Assembly (NCBI GenBank): GCA_965602855.1 | Contig: CBFCZV010000013.1 | Location: 1-64,000 of the forward strand | Reading direction: 5' to 3' | DNA length: 64,000 nucleotides | From: LH-M37 sp965602855 | GTDB taxonomy: Bacteria > Pseudomonadota > Gammaproteobacteria > SZUA-229 | Shown: piece after piece, positions 1 through 7,984 of the stretch | Numbering within the stretch: the first letter of the stretch is position 1 | Layout: every line of letters starts with the position of its first letter | Made by a program: the position numbers and the translations under genes | Notes under the pieces: generated by a model | What the model was told of the DNA's origin: nothing | Seen by the model: only the letters and a program-made list of their open reading frames with translations | The model's database searches: none

Positions 1-114
1 GAAAAAATCGAAGGTGTGTTGCAGGGTATCAAGGGGCAATATCTGATTCTGGATTGTGGTGTGTTAAATATCCGCAAGTTTTCAGGTTATAACATTGCCC
101 TGTCCGTGCAATAA
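1..114 (+). CDS. DUF2797 family protein, C-terminal end (partial)
   Basis: The first 37 codons in frame 1 run without interruption from the window edge to a TAA at 112-114. The visible residues include KGQYLILDCGVLNIRK and a short hydrophobic tail, which matches my memory of the C-terminus of DUF2797 proteins, a family of unknown function. The gene begins outside the window, so domain content and start cannot be judged. It is followed by a 65-base gap and cysE on the same strand. The family call rests on this short tail only. Confidence 0.6.
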   Translation, partial: EKIEGVLQGIKGQYLILDCGVLNIRKFSGYNIALSVQ

Positions 115-168
115 TACGCGGCTAAGTATCTGCTTTTGATCTATATTCTCAGATACATACGAATAGTT

Positions 169-173
169 AGGAG
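169..173 (+). promoter_or_regulatory. Ribosome binding site of cysE, pointing to an ATC start
   Basis: AGGAG lies six bases before an ATC at 180-182. Translation from that ATC gives (M)SLREDIRCVFDRDPAARHT, the usual beginning of this serine acetyltransferase type. No ATG, GTG or TTG exists in this frame between the TAG at 168-170 and the GTG at 246. Confidence 0.7.
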
Positions 174-179
174 TTAGTT

Positions 180-968
180 ATCAGTTTACGAGAAGACATT
201 CGCTGCGTTTTTGATCGAGACCCGGCGGCACGCCACACGCTAGAAGTGTTGACTGCCTATCCCGGTCTGCACGCGTTGATCATGCATCGCTTCAACCACT
301 GGCTGTGGAAACTGGGGCTGAAATGGCTGGCGCGTTTTTTTGCGCATATCGCTCGTTGGTTTACTGGTATTGAAATTCACCCTGGCGCAACCATCGGCCG
401 CCGTTTCTTTATCGACCACGGCATGGGTGTGGTGATTGGTGAAACCGCTGAAATTGGTGATGATTGCACGCTCTATCACGGTGTGACTCTGGGTGGCACT
501 AGCTGGAATAAAGGCAAACGTCATCCAACCTTGATGGATAATGTCGTAGTGGGTGCTGGCGCAAAAGTCCTGGGGCCAATTACGATCGGTAGTGGTGGTC
601 GCGTCGGCTCAAATGCCGTGATTACCCACGATGTGCCGGAAAATGGCACGGTGGTTGGTGTGCCGGGACGTCTGGTTCGCCGAGAACAGCATGATGATGA
701 TGAAGATCAGGGCAGGCGGGAAGCCATCGCTGAGAAAATGGGTTTTGATGCTTATGGTGCCACCAAAGAAGCGCCAGATCCAGTGGCTACGGCGATCAAT
801 CGAATGCTGGATCACATCCATGCTATGGATGAAAAAATGGAAACTATGTGTGGTGCACTGAAGCATCTGGGTACAGAAATCGATGTGACCAACCTGCCAG
901 ACCTGGGGCCATGCAATATTTCGTCGTCTGATGAGGATGATGAAGCGCAAAAAATTGAAGGCGAATAA
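180..968 (+). CDS. cysE: Serine O-acetyltransferase, apparent non-canonical ATC start
   Basis: Transfers acetyl from acetyl-CoA to L-serine, giving O-acetylserine, the carbon skeleton for cysteine synthesis in the cytoplasm. The left-handed beta-helix hexapeptide repeats are plain (GATIGRRFFIDHGMGVVIGE, then VVVGAGAKVLGPITIGSGGRVGSNAV). The N-terminal helical part continues upstream of the first GTG (246) to an ATC at 180, which has a well-placed AGGAG and restores the conserved start, giving 262 residues. Beginning at 246 would cut about 22 conserved residues. The C-terminus has an acidic extension (DEDDEAQKIEGE) beyond the catalytic fold. The position just upstream of iscR ties cysteine supply to the desulfurases. 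A sequencing or assembly error in an original ATG cannot be excluded. Confidence 0.93.
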   Translation: MSLREDIRCVFDRDPAARHTLEVLTAYPGLHALIMHRFNHWLWKLGLKWLARFFAHIARWFTGIEIHPGATIGRRFFIDHGMGVVIGETAEIGDDCTLYHGVTLGGTSWNKGKRHPTLMDNVVVGAGAKVLGPITIGSGGRVGSNAVITHDVPENGTVVGVPGRLVRREQHDDDEDQGRREAIAEKMGFDAYGATKEAPDPVATAINRMLDHIHAMDEKMETMCGALKHLGTEIDVTNLPDLGPCNISSSDEDDEAQKIEGE

Positions 969-990
969 CCCGTCACAGCGGCCTTCCTGA

Positions 991-1015
991 ATAGTTGACT
1001 AAATTAGTCGGAAAT
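991..1015 (+). promoter_or_regulatory. IscR type 1 operator, upstream copy
   Basis: The 25-base element centres on TTGACTAAATTAGTCGG, which closely follows the known type 1 IscR consensus (GAC-T-A/T-rich-AGTC core). It directly abuts a second copy, and both lie 46-95 bases ahead of iscR. It probably lets [2Fe-2S]-IscR repress its own operon. Confidence 0.75.
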
Positions 1016-1040
1016 AATACTTGACTAATTTACTCGGGAT
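1016..1040 (+). promoter_or_regulatory. IscR type 1 operator, downstream copy overlapping the promoter
   Basis: The core TTGACTAATTTACTCGGG is nearly identical to the E. coli iscR operator. It is placed exactly 25 bases after the first copy, and its TTGACT also serves as the -35 element, so bound IscR would block polymerase. Confidence 0.8.
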
Positions 1041-1050
1041 TAAGTAAAAT
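1021..1050 (+). promoter_or_regulatory. Promoter of the isc operon
   Basis: TTGACT at 1021-1026 and TAAAAT at 1045-1050 with an 18-base spacer make a good sigma-70 promoter. It is embedded in the second IscR-type operator, 36 bases before the iscR start. Confidence 0.7.
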
Positions 1051-1085
1051 TAGCCGCAACTTATATAGAACATGGGTAGTGGGTA

Positions 1086-1547
1086 ATGCGTCTGACAACA
1101 AAAGGCCGATATGCGGTCACCGCAGTTTTAGATTTAGCTTTCCATCAGGACAAAGGTCCTGTCTCTCTTGCCGCCATTTCAGAGCGACAGGCTATATCAT
1201 TGTCCTATCTGGAACAACTCTTTTCAAAATTACGCCGCAACGATATCGTTGCTAGTACGCGTGGTCCGGGCGGTGGTTATTCACTGAAGCGTGATGCTGA
1301 TGAAATTAGTGTCTCTTCCATCATTATGGCCGTCGATGAAAGCGTAAAAATGTCAGCCTGTGATGCTGGTGAAGGCTGTGAGAATGTGCACCGCTGTCTG
1401 ACTCATGATCTCTGGCAGGATTTGAGTAATGAAATCAGAGGTTTTCTGGATGGAATTACACTGGCGGGCATGATGGATAATAAGCGTGTTAAGGAAGTTT
1501 CAATCAGGCAGGATTCAATCGGCTCTGATACTGACGCGGCAGCCTGA
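1086..1547 (+). CDS. iscR: Iron-sulfur cluster regulator IscR
   Basis: Rrf2-family transcription factor that senses Fe-S status by carrying a [2Fe-2S] cluster and represses the isc operon. The 153 residues include an N-terminal winged helix (MRLTTKGRYAVTAVLDLA) and the cluster ligands Cys92, Cys98, Cys104 and His107, at the same positions as in E. coli IscR. First gene of the isc operon, 23 bases before the first cysteine desulfurase. Two type 1 IscR operators sit immediately upstream, so autorepression is expected. Confidence 0.97.
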   Translation: MRLTTKGRYAVTAVLDLAFHQDKGPVSLAAISERQAISLSYLEQLFSKLRRNDIVASTRGPGGGYSLKRDADEISVSSIIMAVDESVKMSACDAGEGCENVHRCLTHDLWQDLSNEIRGFLDGITLAGMMDNKRVKEVSIRQDSIGSDTDAAA

Positions 1548-1570
1548 ATTCAAAAAGGCTAACGATAAAC

Positions 1571-2722
1571 ATGGCGGTATATTTTGATCATAATGCAACC
1601 ACGCCATTGCATGAAAAGGTTTTTGAGGCGATGCAGCCTTACATGGGTGCGATCTGCGGCAACCCGTCAAGCCTGCACCGTTTTGGGCGATTACAGCGCG
1701 ACGCCATAGAACAGGCACGTGAACAGGTGGCAACACTGATGGGCGCACAGACATCGCAGGTGATTTTTACCAGCGGTGGAACCGAAGCCAATAATTTAAT
1801 GCTCAAGGGATTGTGTATCGATGCTGATGTGCAGCGAATCGCGGTCAGTGAAATTGAGCATATGTCGCTACTTGAACCTGCGGTAGCAGTGGCTGATTTT
1901 GGTTGTGCTGTTGACTCAATAGCGGTGAATGAACAGGGACTGGTGACACAGGCATCGTTGCAGCAGGCGATGAAAGATAATACCGCGCTGGTTTCGGTGA
2001 TGGCGGCGAACAATGAAACCGGAGCTGTGCAGGATATAGAAAAACTGGCAGAAGTAGCCAGAGAGCAGGGCGCATGGTTTCACACCGATGCCTCGCAAGT
2101 CGCCGGTAAGCTGGCGTTTAGTTTTGAGCAAGCAGGTGTGCATGCAATGACCCTGTCGGCTCACAAGTTGTACGGACCTTTGGGTGCCGGCGCTTTGATT
2201 GTTGATAAACAGCTGCCCATGCATTCATTGATGCAAGGTGGCTCGCAGGAAAAAGGTTTAAGAGCAGGTACCGAGAACGTGCCCGCGATTGTTGGTTTTG
2301 GTATGGCGGCCGAACTGGCTATGCAGGAAATGGATGACCGCGCTGATCACGTAAGAACTTTACGCGATGCACTGGAAAAACTGTTGCAGCAGTTTGATCA
2401 GGTAAAAGTTTTTGCCAATGAAACAACACGTTTGCCAAATACATTGCAGATGGGTGTGCAGGACTTTGATGGTGAAACGCTATTGATGGAACTGGATCGA
2501 CGTGGTTTTGCAGTATCGAGCGGTTCGGCCTGTACCAGCGGCAAGACGGAACCCAGTCATGTGCTGAAAGCCATGGCGATACCGGATGAACTGGCGACCA
2601 GTGCGATTCGCGTCAGTTTTGGAAGAGCCAATACCATGGAAGAGGTGGAACGCTTTGTTGAAGCGTTAAAACAGATTATAGGATTGAAAAGTTCGGCGGT
2701 TATGATGGCTGCAAATTTATAA
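1571..2722 (+). CDS. Cysteine desulfurase, NifS/IscS-like (first of two)
   Basis: PLP enzyme that removes sulfur from cysteine to form an enzyme persulfide. It has 383 residues, with the Schiff-base lysine Lys199 in SAHKLYGP and the active-site Cys321 in SSGSACTSGKTEPSHVL. It is shorter than classical IscS and ends without the DMYKDGVD-type tail, so it resembles NifS-like desulfurases. It lies between iscR and the canonical iscS, 48 bases before the latter. Having its own desulfurase pair in one isc operon implies either a division of labour or a second sulfur acceptor. Both catalytic residues are present, so it should be active. Confidence 0.93.
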   Translation: MAVYFDHNATTPLHEKVFEAMQPYMGAICGNPSSLHRFGRLQRDAIEQAREQVATLMGAQTSQVIFTSGGTEANNLMLKGLCIDADVQRIAVSEIEHMSLLEPAVAVADFGCAVDSIAVNEQGLVTQASLQQAMKDNTALVSVMAANNETGAVQDIEKLAEVAREQGAWFHTDASQVAGKLAFSFEQAGVHAMTLSAHKLYGPLGAGALIVDKQLPMHSLMQGGSQEKGLRAGTENVPAIVGFGMAAELAMQEMDDRADHVRTLRDALEKLLQQFDQVKVFANETTRLPNTLQMGVQDFDGETLLMELDRRGFAVSSGSACTSGKTEPSHVLKAMAIPDELATSAIRVSFGRANTMEEVERFVEALKQIIGLKSSAVMMAANL

Positions 2723-2770
2723 GTAAAAGTTTTGTGAATTAAACAATTAAAGCAACAGAAGAGTTAAATT

Positions 2771-3997
2771 GTGAACGATAAAACAGATAAGCCAATTTAT
2801 TTAGACTACAGCGCGACTACGCCGGTTGATGAGCGTGTTGTTGCTGAAATGATTAAATACATGGGGCCAGAAGCGACTTTTGGTAACCCTGCATCACGTA
2901 GCCATTCCTATGGCTGGACAGCAGAGGCGGCCGTCGAGCAGGCGCGTCAACATATTGCTGATTTAGTCGGTGCTGATCCACGCGAAATTATTTTCACTTC
3001 GGGTGCAACCGAGTCAGATAACCTGGCGATCAAGGGTGTGGCGCATTTCAATAAGAAACGCGGCCAGCATATTATTACCTGTAAAACCGAACACAAGGCC
3101 GTACTCGATAGCTGTCGTCAGTTAGAGCGAGAAGGTTACGAAGTGACCTATCTTGATCCAGAACAAAATGGCCTAGTTGACCTGGGAAAACTCAAAGCTG
3201 CAATGCGTGATGACACTACACTGGTTTCTATCATGCATGTGAATAATGAGATTGGTGTAATTCAGGATATCGAAGCGATTGGTAACGCCTGTCGTGAACG
3301 CAAGATTATTTTCCATGTTGATGCTGCACAAAGTGCCGGTAAAGTCCCCATGGATCTTGCTAACCTGCCTGTTGATTTGATGAGTTTTTCAGCGCACAAA
3401 ATTTACGGTCCCAAAGGCATGGGTGCGTTGTACGTACAGAGAAAACCTCGTGTACGTCTGGAAGCACAAATGCACGGTGGTGGTCATGAGCGTGGTATGC
3501 GTTCTGGCACATTGGCTACGCATCAAATCGTTGGCATGGGTGAAGCTTTCCGTATCGCCAAAGAAGAAATGGCAACCGAGAACGATCGTTTAATTACTTT
3601 GAGAAACCAGTTGTGGGATGGTCTCAAGGATATGGAAGAAGTTTATATCAATGGTGATTTTGAACAACGTGTTGCCGGTAACCTGAATATCAGTTTCAAT
3701 TACGTCGAAGGTGAAAGCCTGTTGATGGCGCTGAAAGATCTGGCTATTTCCAGTGGTAGTGCCTGTACTTCAGCTAGTTTAGAGCCTAGTTATGTATTGA
3801 GAGCGCTGGGTCGTAATGATGAGTTAGCGCATAGCTCGATTCGTTTTAGTATGGGTCGATACACTACCAGTAAAGATATTGAAACGACGATTGCGCATGT
3901 TCGTTCTGCGGTTGAAAAATTGAGAGATTTATCACCACTGTGGGATATGTATAAAGATGGTGTCGATATCGATAGCATTGAATGGGCAGCGCACTAA
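2771..3997 (+). CDS. iscS: Cysteine desulfurase IscS (canonical)
   Basis: Group I cysteine desulfurase supplying sulfur to IscU and to tRNA thiolation partners. The 408 residues carry Lys210 (SAHKIYGPKGMGAL) and the mobile-loop Cys332 (SSGSACTSASLEPSYVLRALGR), and end with the typical IscS tail containing WDMYKDGVD that contacts IscU. Starts with GTG. Clearly more IscS-like than the gene before it. It is followed 54 bases later by iscU, as in the standard operon. Confidence 0.96.
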   Translation: MNDKTDKPIYLDYSATTPVDERVVAEMIKYMGPEATFGNPASRSHSYGWTAEAAVEQARQHIADLVGADPREIIFTSGATESDNLAIKGVAHFNKKRGQHIITCKTEHKAVLDSCRQLEREGYEVTYLDPEQNGLVDLGKLKAAMRDDTTLVSIMHVNNEIGVIQDIEAIGNACRERKIIFHVDAAQSAGKVPMDLANLPVDLMSFSAHKIYGPKGMGALYVQRKPRVRLEAQMHGGGHERGMRSGTLATHQIVGMGEAFRIAKEEMATENDRLITLRNQLWDGLKDMEEVYINGDFEQRVAGNLNISFNYVEGESLLMALKDLAISSGSACTSASLEPSYVLRALGRNDELAHSSIRFSMGRYTTSKDIETTIAHVRSAVEKLRDLSPLWDMYKDGVDIDSIEWAAH

Positions 3998-4051
3998 TTA
4001 ATTTAGTGCTTGTCGAATAACGTATAGATTGAAAAATGTGAGGTAAGAGAT

Positions 4052-4432
4052 ATGGCATACGGTGAAAAAGTTCTGGATCACTACGAGAATCCACGTAACG
4101 TAGGTAAATTTGATCAAAACGAAGACAATATCGGAACCGGTATGGTCGGTGCACCCGCCTGTGGTGATGTCATGCGCTTGCAAATTAAAGTTAATGATGA
4201 CGGCGTGATCGAAGATGCCGTGTTTAAAACTTATGGTTGCGGTAGTGCCATTGCATCGAGTTCGCTATTGACTGAATGGGTCAAAGGTAAAACACTGGAT
4301 GAAGCCAAGGCGATTAAAAATACTGAACTGGCTGAAGAGCTGGCTTTACCACCAGTTAAGATTCATTGCTCTGTTCTGGCAGAAGATGCAATCAATGCCG
4401 CTGTAGACGACTACAAAAACAAGAACTCTTAA
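4052..4432 (+). CDS. iscU: Iron-sulfur cluster assembly scaffold IscU
   Basis: Scaffold on which IscS-derived sulfur and iron form a [2Fe-2S] cluster before transfer by the HscA/HscB chaperones. The 126 residues show the three cluster cysteines (in APACGD, TYGCGSA and IHCSVLA), the aspartate beside the first cysteine, and the LPPVK motif recognised by HscA. Start ATG with upstream GAGGTAAGAG. Sixteen bases before iscA. Confidence 0.97.
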   Translation: MAYGEKVLDHYENPRNVGKFDQNEDNIGTGMVGAPACGDVMRLQIKVNDDGVIEDAVFKTYGCGSAIASSSLLTEWVKGKTLDEAKAIKNTELAEELALPPVKIHCSVLAEDAINAAVDDYKNKNS

Positions 4433-4448
4433 GTCTGGAATTATTTGT

Positions 4449-4772
4449 ATGGCCATTACATTAACTGAACCTGCGGCAGAGCGCGTTAAGAGTTTTCTTG
4501 AAAACCGCGGTAAGGGAATAGGTCTGCGTCTGGGCGTAAAAACCATGGGCTGTTCTGGCATGGGTTATGTGATTGAGTTTGTTGATGAGCTTAATCCGGA
4601 TGATGAGGTTTTTGAAGATCATGGTGTAAAAGTGATCGTCGATAAAAAAAGCCTGGTTTATCTTGATGGTACCGAAGTGGATTTTGCCAGAGAAGGGCTA
4701 AACGAAGGCTTTCAGTTTAACAACCCCAAAGAAAAGGATTCATGTGGTTGTGGTGAAAGCTTCACTGTTTAA
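4449..4772 (+). CDS. iscA: Iron-sulfur cluster carrier IscA
   Basis: A-type carrier that accepts clusters or iron and passes them to apo-proteins. The 107 residues have the three conserved cysteines Cys35 (TMGCSGMGY), Cys99 and Cys101 (SCGCGESF). Its place between iscU and hscB is the standard order and distinguishes it from ErpA or SufA. Confidence 0.95.
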   Translation: MAITLTEPAAERVKSFLENRGKGIGLRLGVKTMGCSGMGYVIEFVDELNPDDEVFEDHGVKVIVDKKSLVYLDGTEVDFAREGLNEGFQFNNPKEKDSCGCGESFTV

Positions 4773-4816
4773 TTTCAGTTATTTTCAAACTTGTCTGACT
4801 TTATAGTCGCAGCGCT

Positions 4817-5362
4817 ATGACTACCGATATTATTACCCAGAACTTCTTTGAGATTTTTGATGTGCCTGTCTCATTTGAAGTTGATCTTAATCTGGTTCAG
4901 CAGCGCTACAGGGAATTACAGAAAGCGGTGCATCCTGATAAGTTTGTTAATGCATCGGATCAGGAAAAGCGTATTTCTATGCAGCAAACTTCGTGGATCA
5001 ACGAAGCCTCGAATATCTTGCGACAGCCGATAGATCGAGCAATATATCTTTTAAAATTAAAAGGTATCGATCTTAATCTGGAAAATGAAACAACCATGGA
5101 TGCCATGTTTCTGATGGAGCAAATGGAAATGCGTGAAGCTCTGTCTGATGTACGATCAAAAGAAGACCCTCTGGCAGAGCTGGATGGTTTTTCAGCACAG
5201 ATAAAAAACAATATGAAAGTCATGACGGAAGACTTTTCATCGGCGTACCAAAATGATCATCTGGATGATGCAAAAGAATTAATAAGAAAAATGCAGTTCA
5301 TGCAAAAGGCTAAAAAAGAAGTTGATGAACTGACCGCAAAAATTGAAGACGAATTATTTTAA
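4817..5362 (+). CDS. hscB: Co-chaperone HscB (Hsc20)
   Basis: J-domain protein that brings IscU to HscA and stimulates its ATPase. The 181 residues have an N-terminal J domain with the HPD motif (AVHPDKFVN) and a C-terminal three-helix domain that binds IscU. Ends two bases before hscA starts, so the two are translationally coupled. Confidence 0.94.
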   Translation: MTTDIITQNFFEIFDVPVSFEVDLNLVQQRYRELQKAVHPDKFVNASDQEKRISMQQTSWINEASNILRQPIDRAIYLLKLKGIDLNLENETTMDAMFLMEQMEMREALSDVRSKEDPLAELDGFSAQIKNNMKVMTEDFSSAYQNDHLDDAKELIRKMQFMQKAKKEVDELTAKIEDELF

Positions 5363-5364
5363 TC

Positions 5365-7248
5365 ATGGCTTTATTGCAAATTTCAGAACCTGGACAGACA
5401 ACAGCGCCGCACCAGCACCGACTGGCAGTGGGTATCGATTTAGGTACTACCAATTCGCTGGTGGCTACGGTTCGCAGTGGTGCAGCGCAAACGCTGGCTG
5501 ATAACAACGGCGATCATCTTCTGCCTTCAGTAGTTCGTTACGCCGAAGAGGGTATTGAGATTGGTAATGTGGCTGTTGAACACGCTGTGACCGATCCTTC
5601 CAACACTATCGTTTCTGTAAAACGTTTGATGGGTCGTGCCGCTGCTGATTTAAAAAGTCTGGGTGAAAGTTCACCTTATGAATTTTCAACGTCAGAATCG
5701 GCAGTGCCAAAAATTAAAACCCGCTCGGGTGATGTTAGTGCGATTGAAGTTTCAGCTGAAATTCTTAAAAACCTGAAAGCCAGAGCCATCGATACGTTGG
5801 GTGATGAACTTGTTGGTGCGGTAATTACCGTGCCTGCCTATTTTGATGATGCGCAACGACAGGCGACTAAAGATGCCGCGCGCCTGGCGGATTTAAAAGT
5901 TTTACGTTTGCTCAATGAGCCAACCGCTGCCGCCGTTGCTTACGGTCTTGATACCGGTCAGGAAGGCGTAATTGCCATTTATGATCTTGGTGGTGGTACT
6001 TTTGATGTCTCTATCTTGCGACTCAGGCAGGGTGTGTTCGAAGTATTGGCAACCGGTGGTGACAGTGCGCTCGGTGGTGATGATTTTGATCATGCTATTG
6101 CAGAATGGATTTTAGATCAGGCCGGACAGAAGAATTCACCGAATCCTTCGTTAGTGCGTTTGTTGATGAGAGAAGCGCGTTCTGCCAAAGAGCAGCTTGC
6201 GCAAGTTGAGAAAGTTAATGTCAAAATTGATACTGATGATTTCAATTGGCAGGGCGAACTAAGTTGCTCACAAATGCGTGAGCTGATTGAGCCGTTGATC
6301 AAGAAAACCATTATGGCCTGCCGCCGTTCGTTACGTGATGCCGATGTTTCCACTGAAGATGTACTTGAAGTAGTCATGGTCGGTGGTTCTACCCGTACCC
6401 TGGCTGTGCGAGAAATGGTGGGTGAGTTCTTCAAGCGTGAACCGCTGGTGAATATTGATCCTGACAAAGTGGTTGCAGTTGGTGCTGCTTTACAGGCTGA
6501 TGTGCTCGCCGGAAACAAACCCGATGATGAGATGTTGTTGCTGGATGTGATTCCATTGTCTCTGGGTATCGAAACCATGGGTGGTCTGGCAGAGAAAATT
6601 ATTTATCGTAATACACCTATCCCTGTCGCCAAGGCGCAGGACTTCACCACGTATAAAGATGGTCAGACTGCGATGGCCGTGCACGTGGTGCAGGGTGAAC
6701 GTGAACTGGTTGATGACTGTCGCTCTTTAGCGCGTTTTGATTTGCGCGGTTTTCCTCCACACGTTGCCGGTGCTGCAAGAATTCGTGTCACTTATCAGGT
6801 CGATGCCGATGGTTTGTTGACCGTCAGCGCCTGTGAAGAAAATAGTGGTGTCGAAGCCAGTGTCGATGTCAAACCCTCTTATGGTTTGACCGATTCAGAA
6901 ATTGAAACCATGCTGCGCGATTCCATGGATTATGCAGAAGACGATATGCACTCACGTATGTTACGTGAGCAGCAGGTAGAAGCGGATCGTGTTATCGAAG
7001 CGCTGGATGCCGCTCTGAAAGCAGACGGTGATGAGTTGTTATCTGAAGAAGAAAAAACAAATATTGACCAGGCCAGAAGTGAACTAGTCAAAGCTAAAGC
7101 CAGTGATGATTCTGAGATTATCAAAGCCGCAATCAAACAAATTGAAGATGCCTGTGCAGATTATGTTGCACGGCGTATGAATTCCAATATCCGAAATGCC
7201 ATGCAGGGTCATTCAGTTGATGACTATGCAAGTAATGAACAGGAGTAG
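5365..7248 (+). CDS. hscA: Fe-S assembly Hsp70 chaperone HscA
   Basis: DnaK-type ATPase specialised for releasing clusters from IscU. The 627 residues include the nucleotide-binding domain (VGIDLGTTNSLVATV, IYDLGGGTFDVSILRL, VVMVGGSTRTLAVREMV), followed by a substrate-binding beta domain and helical lid. It lies directly after hscB and ahead of fdx. Its length and position exclude housekeeping DnaK. Confidence 0.96.
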   Translation: MALLQISEPGQTTAPHQHRLAVGIDLGTTNSLVATVRSGAAQTLADNNGDHLLPSVVRYAEEGIEIGNVAVEHAVTDPSNTIVSVKRLMGRAAADLKSLGESSPYEFSTSESAVPKIKTRSGDVSAIEVSAEILKNLKARAIDTLGDELVGAVITVPAYFDDAQRQATKDAARLADLKVLRLLNEPTAAAVAYGLDTGQEGVIAIYDLGGGTFDVSILRLRQGVFEVLATGGDSALGGDDFDHAIAEWILDQAGQKNSPNPSLVRLLMREARSAKEQLAQVEKVNVKIDTDDFNWQGELSCSQMRELIEPLIKKTIMACRRSLRDADVSTEDVLEVVMVGGSTRTLAVREMVGEFFKREPLVNIDPDKVVAVGAALQADVLAGNKPDDEMLLLDVIPLSLGIETMGGLAEKIIYRNTPIPVAKAQDFTTYKDGQTAMAVHVVQGERELVDDCRSLARFDLRGFPPHVAGAARIRVTYQVDADGLLTVSACEENSGVEASVDVKPSYGLTDSEIETMLRDSMDYAEDDMHSRMLREQQVEADRVIEALDAALKADGDELLSEEEKTNIDQARSELVKAKASDDSEIIKAAIKQIEDACADYVARRMNSNIRNAMQGHSVDDYASNEQE

Positions 7249-7257
7249 ACAGACAAA

Positions 7258-7596
7258 ATGCCACAAATAATTATTTTACCGCACGAAGAACTTTGTCCCG
7301 ACGGTATGGTGATCGAAGCCGAAAAAGGCAAAACTATCTGTGATGTTGCACTGGCAAATGGTATCGAGATTGAACACGCCTGCGAGAAATCCTGTGCCTG
7401 TACAACCTGTCATGTTTACATTCGTGAAGGCATGGATTCGCTCAATGAAAATACTGAAGATGAAGATGATATGCTCGACAAAGCCTGGGGGCTTGATCCT
7501 GATTCACGTTTGAGTTGTCAGGCGGAAGTAGGGGATGAGGATCTGGTGATTGAGATTCCTAAATATACGATTAATATGGTTTCGGAAAACCATTAA
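7258..7596 (+). CDS. fdx: ISC-type [2Fe-2S] ferredoxin
   Basis: Electron donor for cluster assembly on IscU. The 112 residues have the ligands Cys42, Cys48, Cys51 (ACEKSCACTTCH) and Cys87 (SRLSCQ), the spacing of adrenodoxin-like Isc ferredoxins. Last gene of the contiguous isc operon. iscX, which commonly follows it, lies about 8.4 kb downstream at 16012. Confidence 0.95.
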   Translation: MPQIIILPHEELCPDGMVIEAEKGKTICDVALANGIEIEHACEKSCACTTCHVYIREGMDSLNENTEDEDDMLDKAWGLDPDSRLSCQAEVGDEDLVIEIPKYTINMVSENH

Positions 7597-7601
7597 AAGT
7601 T

Positions 7602-7952
7602 TTAAGTAAGCCTGTTTTTGATTGCTTCTTTTAAATCTTTTAGGTCCGTAAGTTTATTGATGTTTGACTGATCTAACCATAATGATAGCTCGCCATTTTC
7701 TTCTGCAAAAATAGCGGGTAGCTCAAGATTACTTTGATGGTGTTTTTCCAAAAATTCATCCCGATGTAAAAATTCCATCTCGGTGTCGATCTGTTCAAGA
7801 AAATCAACCCAGTCCTGTTTTATCTTAAAATGTCCATGAGTAAGCGCGCATAAATTGCAGCTGTAGGTTTTGGGTGAGAGTACTTTGTGTGCGATGTCGG
7901 TTACGGTATTAAATAAACCTGAATCGGCGTTATAAACAAAAATCAATTTCAT
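7602..7952 (-). CDS. Small hypothetical protein with a CxxC motif
   Basis: A 116-residue cytoplasmic protein that I cannot assign to a named family. It begins MKLIFVYNADSG and has a CNLCALTHG segment near residue 32, followed by charged and hydrophobic alternation ending in a helix. The beta-strand-like start plus a CxxC is reminiscent of thioredoxin-fold proteins, but this is only a suggestion. A strong AAGGAGAT ribosome binding site precedes the ATG. It follows the ArsR-rhodanese gene by 32 bases on the same strand, so they probably form an operon. It converges with fdx, five bases between their stops. Confidence 0.75.
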   Translation of the reverse strand: MKLIFVYNADSGLFNTVTDIAHKVLSPKTYSCNLCALTHGHFKIKQDWVDFLEQIDTEMEFLHRDEFLEKHHQSNLELPAIFAEENGELSLWLDQSNINKLTDLKDLKEAIKNRLT

Positions 7953-7984
7953 AGCGTTATCTCCTTATTGGAATTGACCGTTGC

